Shown here piece after piece: positions 42,668 through 45,092 of a stretch of DNA of 45,092 bases. Positions within the stretch are counted from its first letter, which is position 1. Each line of letters starts with the position of its first letter. Position numbers and translations under genes: made by a program. Location of the stretch: the NCBI RefSeq assembly GCF_000378065.1, contig NZ_KB899168.1:1-45092 (forward strand), read 5' to 3'. The stretch comes from Porphyromonas gulae DSM 15663. GTDB lineage: Bacteria; Bacteroidota; Bacteroidia; Bacteroidales; Porphyromonadaceae. The notes under the pieces were generated by a model. That model was not told the DNA's origin, did no database searches, and saw only the letters and a program-made list of their open reading frames with translations.

Positions 42668-44797
42668 ATGAAAGAAGAGCTGCAGCATTTGCCTCAAGAC
42701 GAAGATCTCCACCCGTTCCTCCCTGACGATACGGAGGGAACATCCGAACGTTATTGGCAAGGGGAGGTATACGACCATGAGTGTAGCTACGAAATCCAAG
42801 AAGGCGACGATGAAGTTCTCCTTCCTCCGATGCCGGAGGATCTTTCTAATGAGACCGATATACCATCCCTACATACACCGGAGGCGATCCTACAGCACTA
42901 TTGGGGCTATGCTTCGTTCAGACCGATGCAGCTCCCGATCATCGAATCCGTTCTGGCAGGGCAAGACACTCTGGGACTACTACCCACGGGGGGCGGCAAG
43001 AGCATCACGTTTCAGGTACCCGGGTTGCTACTGCCGGGGCTGGCTCTCGTGGTAACTCCTCTGATCGCACTGATGCGGGATCAGGTCATGGGACTGCGCC
43101 AAAAGGGTATCAAGGCAGCGGCCGTGCATGCAGGAATGACACGGGAGAAGATCATCACTACGCTCGACAATTGTATTTATGGTCGCTACAAGTTCCTATA
43201 CGTATCACCCGAACGTCTGAACTCGGATCTTTTCCTCAGTCGACTGCATGCTCTCAGGGTGAGTCTGCTGGTTGTAGATGAATGCCACTGCATATCACAG
43301 TGGGGATACGACTTCCGTCCGGCTTACCTCACGATAGCGGATATCAGGACGGCTTTGCCGGAAGTTCCCGTTTTGGCACTGACTGCCACAGCGACACTGC
43401 CGGTGATCGAGGATATACAGCGCATCCTTCAATTTCCGGAGTCGAATGTGCTGAGGAAAAGTTTTTTCCGTCCCAACCTCTCATACTCCATCCGCAGGAC
43501 AGCCGACAAAGAGACAATGCTCCTCCATATCCTGAGCCGCGTGGACGGTTCGGCTATTGTCTACTGTCGGAATCGCGACAAAACGCGCGATTTAGCTCGC
43601 TTCCTCTGTGAAAACGGATTTTCGGCTGACTTCTATCACGCCGGTCTGAACCACGTAACACGAGAGATCCGGCAAAAGAGTTGGATGGAGGGAGAAACGC
43701 GCATCATCGTCTGCACGAATGCTTTCGGGATGGGTATAGACAAGCCCGATGTTAGATTGGTAGTTCACACAGAGATGCCTTCTTCTCTCGAAGAGTATTT
43801 CCAAGAGGCAGGCCGAGCCGGTCGCGATGGGGAGAGGGCTTATGCCGTGTTATTGGCCGGGGATGACGATTTGTTCAACCTGAAAAGACGAGTGAGCAAC
43901 GAGTTTCCTCCGAGGGAATATATCTCCACTGTGTATAATCGGATTTGCAACTATCTGCATGTGGGAGAAGGGGAAGGCTTCGAGCGGTCTTTCGACTTCG
44001 ACATCGATGCTTTTTGTAGGAATTTCAAGATGTTTCCGACACAGGTTTTGGCTGCGATTCGTATCCTCGATGTAGCCGGAATTTGGGAATATAAGGAGGA
44101 AAAATCGCGCTCACGCCTGACCATGCAGGTTCGGCGCGATGAACTGTACCGAATGAGAAGCGAACAGGTGTCGGACAGCATACTGGCAGCCCTGATGAGG
44201 ACATACGACGGGCTGTTTGCAGATTATGTTTCCATAGTGGAAAGCGAATTGGCCGAGAAGACTGGGCTTAGTGTGGATCAGGTCTACCAGCAACTCCTCA
44301 TTCTGAACAAAGCCGGTATAGTGAACTATATTCCACAGAAGAATCTGCCACGGATTTATTTCCTCACAAGACGTGAGGATGCAGAATTGCTTCGAATACC
44401 TCGTTCGGCTTACGAAGAGCGTCGCGATCGGCTCAAAGCGCGGATCGATCAATCGCTCCGCTACATAGAGGAAGAAAACACTTGCCGCAGCCGAATGCTT
44501 TTGGCCTACTTCGGAGAGGAACAATCTCACAACTGCAAGCTATGCGACGTATGTCTAAGGAGGAAAGAGGGGGAACTACACCACTACGAAGTGGACGACT
44601 TACTACACTTCCTCGAGGAACGCCTGACAGAAAGCAACCCCTACGTACTAATTGCAGACATCTGCCAAAAGCTGCAGCACCATCCGGATGTAATACTGAA
44701 GGCAATACGTTTCATCATGAAAGAGTCCTGGCAATACTCCACCGACGGCGATGCCGTCTTCCTAACTCACAAGCTCCCAGGCGGCCTCAAGCTCTAA
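42668..44797 (+). CDS. recQ: ATP-dependent DNA helicase RecQ
   Basis: RecQ unwinds DNA 3'-5' in recombination and fork repair. The start at 42668 gives 709 residues; the TTG at 42629 lies in noncoding-looking sequence. An acidic N-terminal extension of about 65 residues (many D/E) precedes the helicase. Walker A is TGGGKS (107-112), the DEAH-type box DECH (204-207) is in VVDECHCISQWGYDFRP, and motif VI is QEAGRAGRDGE. A RecQ zinc-binding domain has Cys at 606, 623, 626 and 629. No HRDC domain is evident; the last 80 residues form an unassigned helical domain. It is convergent with the 5S rRNA gene. Confidence 0.94.
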   Translation: MKEELQHLPQDEDLHPFLPDDTEGTSERYWQGEVYDHECSYEIQEGDDEVLLPPMPEDLSNETDIPSLHTPEAILQHYWGYASFRPMQLPIIESVLAGQDTLGLLPTGGGKSITFQVPGLLLPGLALVVTPLIALMRDQVMGLRQKGIKAAAVHAGMTREKIITTLDNCIYGRYKFLYVSPERLNSDLFLSRLHALRVSLLVVDECHCISQWGYDFRPAYLTIADIRTALPEVPVLALTATATLPVIEDIQRILQFPESNVLRKSFFRPNLSYSIRRTADKETMLLHILSRVDGSAIVYCRNRDKTRDLARFLCENGFSADFYHAGLNHVTREIRQKSWMEGETRIIVCTNAFGMGIDKPDVRLVVHTEMPSSLEEYFQEAGRAGRDGERAYAVLLAGDDDLFNLKRRVSNEFPPREYISTVYNRICNYLHVGEGEGFERSFDFDIDAFCRNFKMFPTQVLAAIRILDVAGIWEYKEEKSRSRLTMQVRRDELYRMRSEQVSDSILAALMRTYDGLFADYVSIVESELAEKTGLSVDQVYQQLLILNKAGIVNYIPQKNLPRIYFLTRREDAELLRIPRSAYEERRDRLKARIDQSLRYIEEENTCRSRMLLAYFGEEQSHNCKLCDVCLRRKEGELHHYEVDDLLHFLEERLTESNPYVLIADICQKLQHHPDVILKAIRFIMKESWQYSTDGDAVFLTHKLPGGLKL

Positions 44798-44852
44798 ACT
44801 CTGCCGCACACTTCTTCGCCAGGAGAAAAATAATCAGTCGAAAACAGGGAAC

Positions 44853-44892
44853 CAAAAAAGGAGAGAGTCTCTGTATGTTAGAGACTCTCTCC
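44853..44892 (-). terminator. Terminator of the rRNA operon
   Basis: GGAGAGAGTCTC (44860-44871) pairs perfectly with GAGACTCTCTCC (44881-44892), 12 bp with a 9-nt loop. On the minus strand it is followed by a run of six T. It starts about 40 nt after the 5S gene and separates it from recQ. Confidence 0.85.
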
Positions 44893-44931
44893 TTGACTCG
44901 GGGAAATAATACCCCTCTTCTTCTTAAAAAA

Positions 44932-45039
<108 letters not shown>

Positions 45040-45092
45040 ATACCTCTAAAAAAGGCAATCGACATATCGAAAGACTAAGAAATAAAATCATC

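Overview
The window looks like chromosomal DNA of a Bacteroidota species, and the gene content fits Porphyromonas gingivalis or a very close relative. This rests on recognition without a database search. The main evidence is porZ (a type IX secretion, T9SS, component), two secreted proteases with T9SS-type C-terminal domains, FKBP-type isomerases, Bacteroidota-style -7 promoter boxes (TAnnTTTG) 7-54 nt before many starts, and lipoprotein and IleRS sequences typical of the phylum. I see no insertion sequence, prophage, integrase or CRISPR array. The region reads as ordinary core chromosome with some unusual intergenic elements.

Layout. 1-3.8 kb (+): the end of a PepSY-like repeat protein that runs off the left edge, then corA behind a long, potentially structured leader, cutC, a PabA/TrpG-type amidotransferase and a one-domain PAS protein. 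3.9-9.3 kb (-): two large secreted proteases, an S8 subtilase and a C10 streptopain-like enzyme. They are separated by 0.86 kb that carries five tandem 23-bp near-palindromic repeats. 9.5-11.9 kb (+): three consecutive FKBP isomerases predicted to be cytoplasmic, periplasmic and lipid-anchored. 12-14.6 kb (+): a TonB-dependent receptor. 14.7-19.1 kb (-): cobU-cobT-cobS-cobC-murI-META lipoprotein, covering assembly of the lower part of cobalamin plus D-glutamate supply.

19.3-25 kb (+): ileS, a DksA-like protein that has lost most zinc ligands, lspA and a DUF4296 lipoprotein. 25-27.3 kb (-): a YjbR protein, birA and a membrane acyltransferase. 27.3-34.7 kb (+): rdgB overlapping porZ, a C1B peptidase, tonB, a short-chain prenyl synthase and tatD. 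34.9-37.5 kb (+): tRNA-Ser(GGA), then exbB, a four-TM protein and two ExbD proteins. 37.7-42.2 kb (+): tsaB, then etfB-etfA-acyl-CoA dehydrogenase. 42.7-44.8 kb (+): recQ, convergent with a 5S rRNA gene and its terminator on the minus strand, so an rRNA operon enters from the right.

How the parts fit. TonB and the Exb motor energise outer-membrane receptors such as the one at 12 kb. PorZ belongs to the surface complex that finishes T9SS cargo, and both proteases at 3.9-9.3 kb carry T9SS sorting domains. LspA matures the several lipoproteins encoded here. The ETF/acyl-CoA dehydrogenase set fits amino-acid and short-chain acyl-CoA metabolism.

No clear new multi-gene system was found. The best candidates for new biology are non-coding: the corA leader, the 23-bp palindrome array, and a roughly 90-bp degenerate element present upstream of both ileS and recQ.
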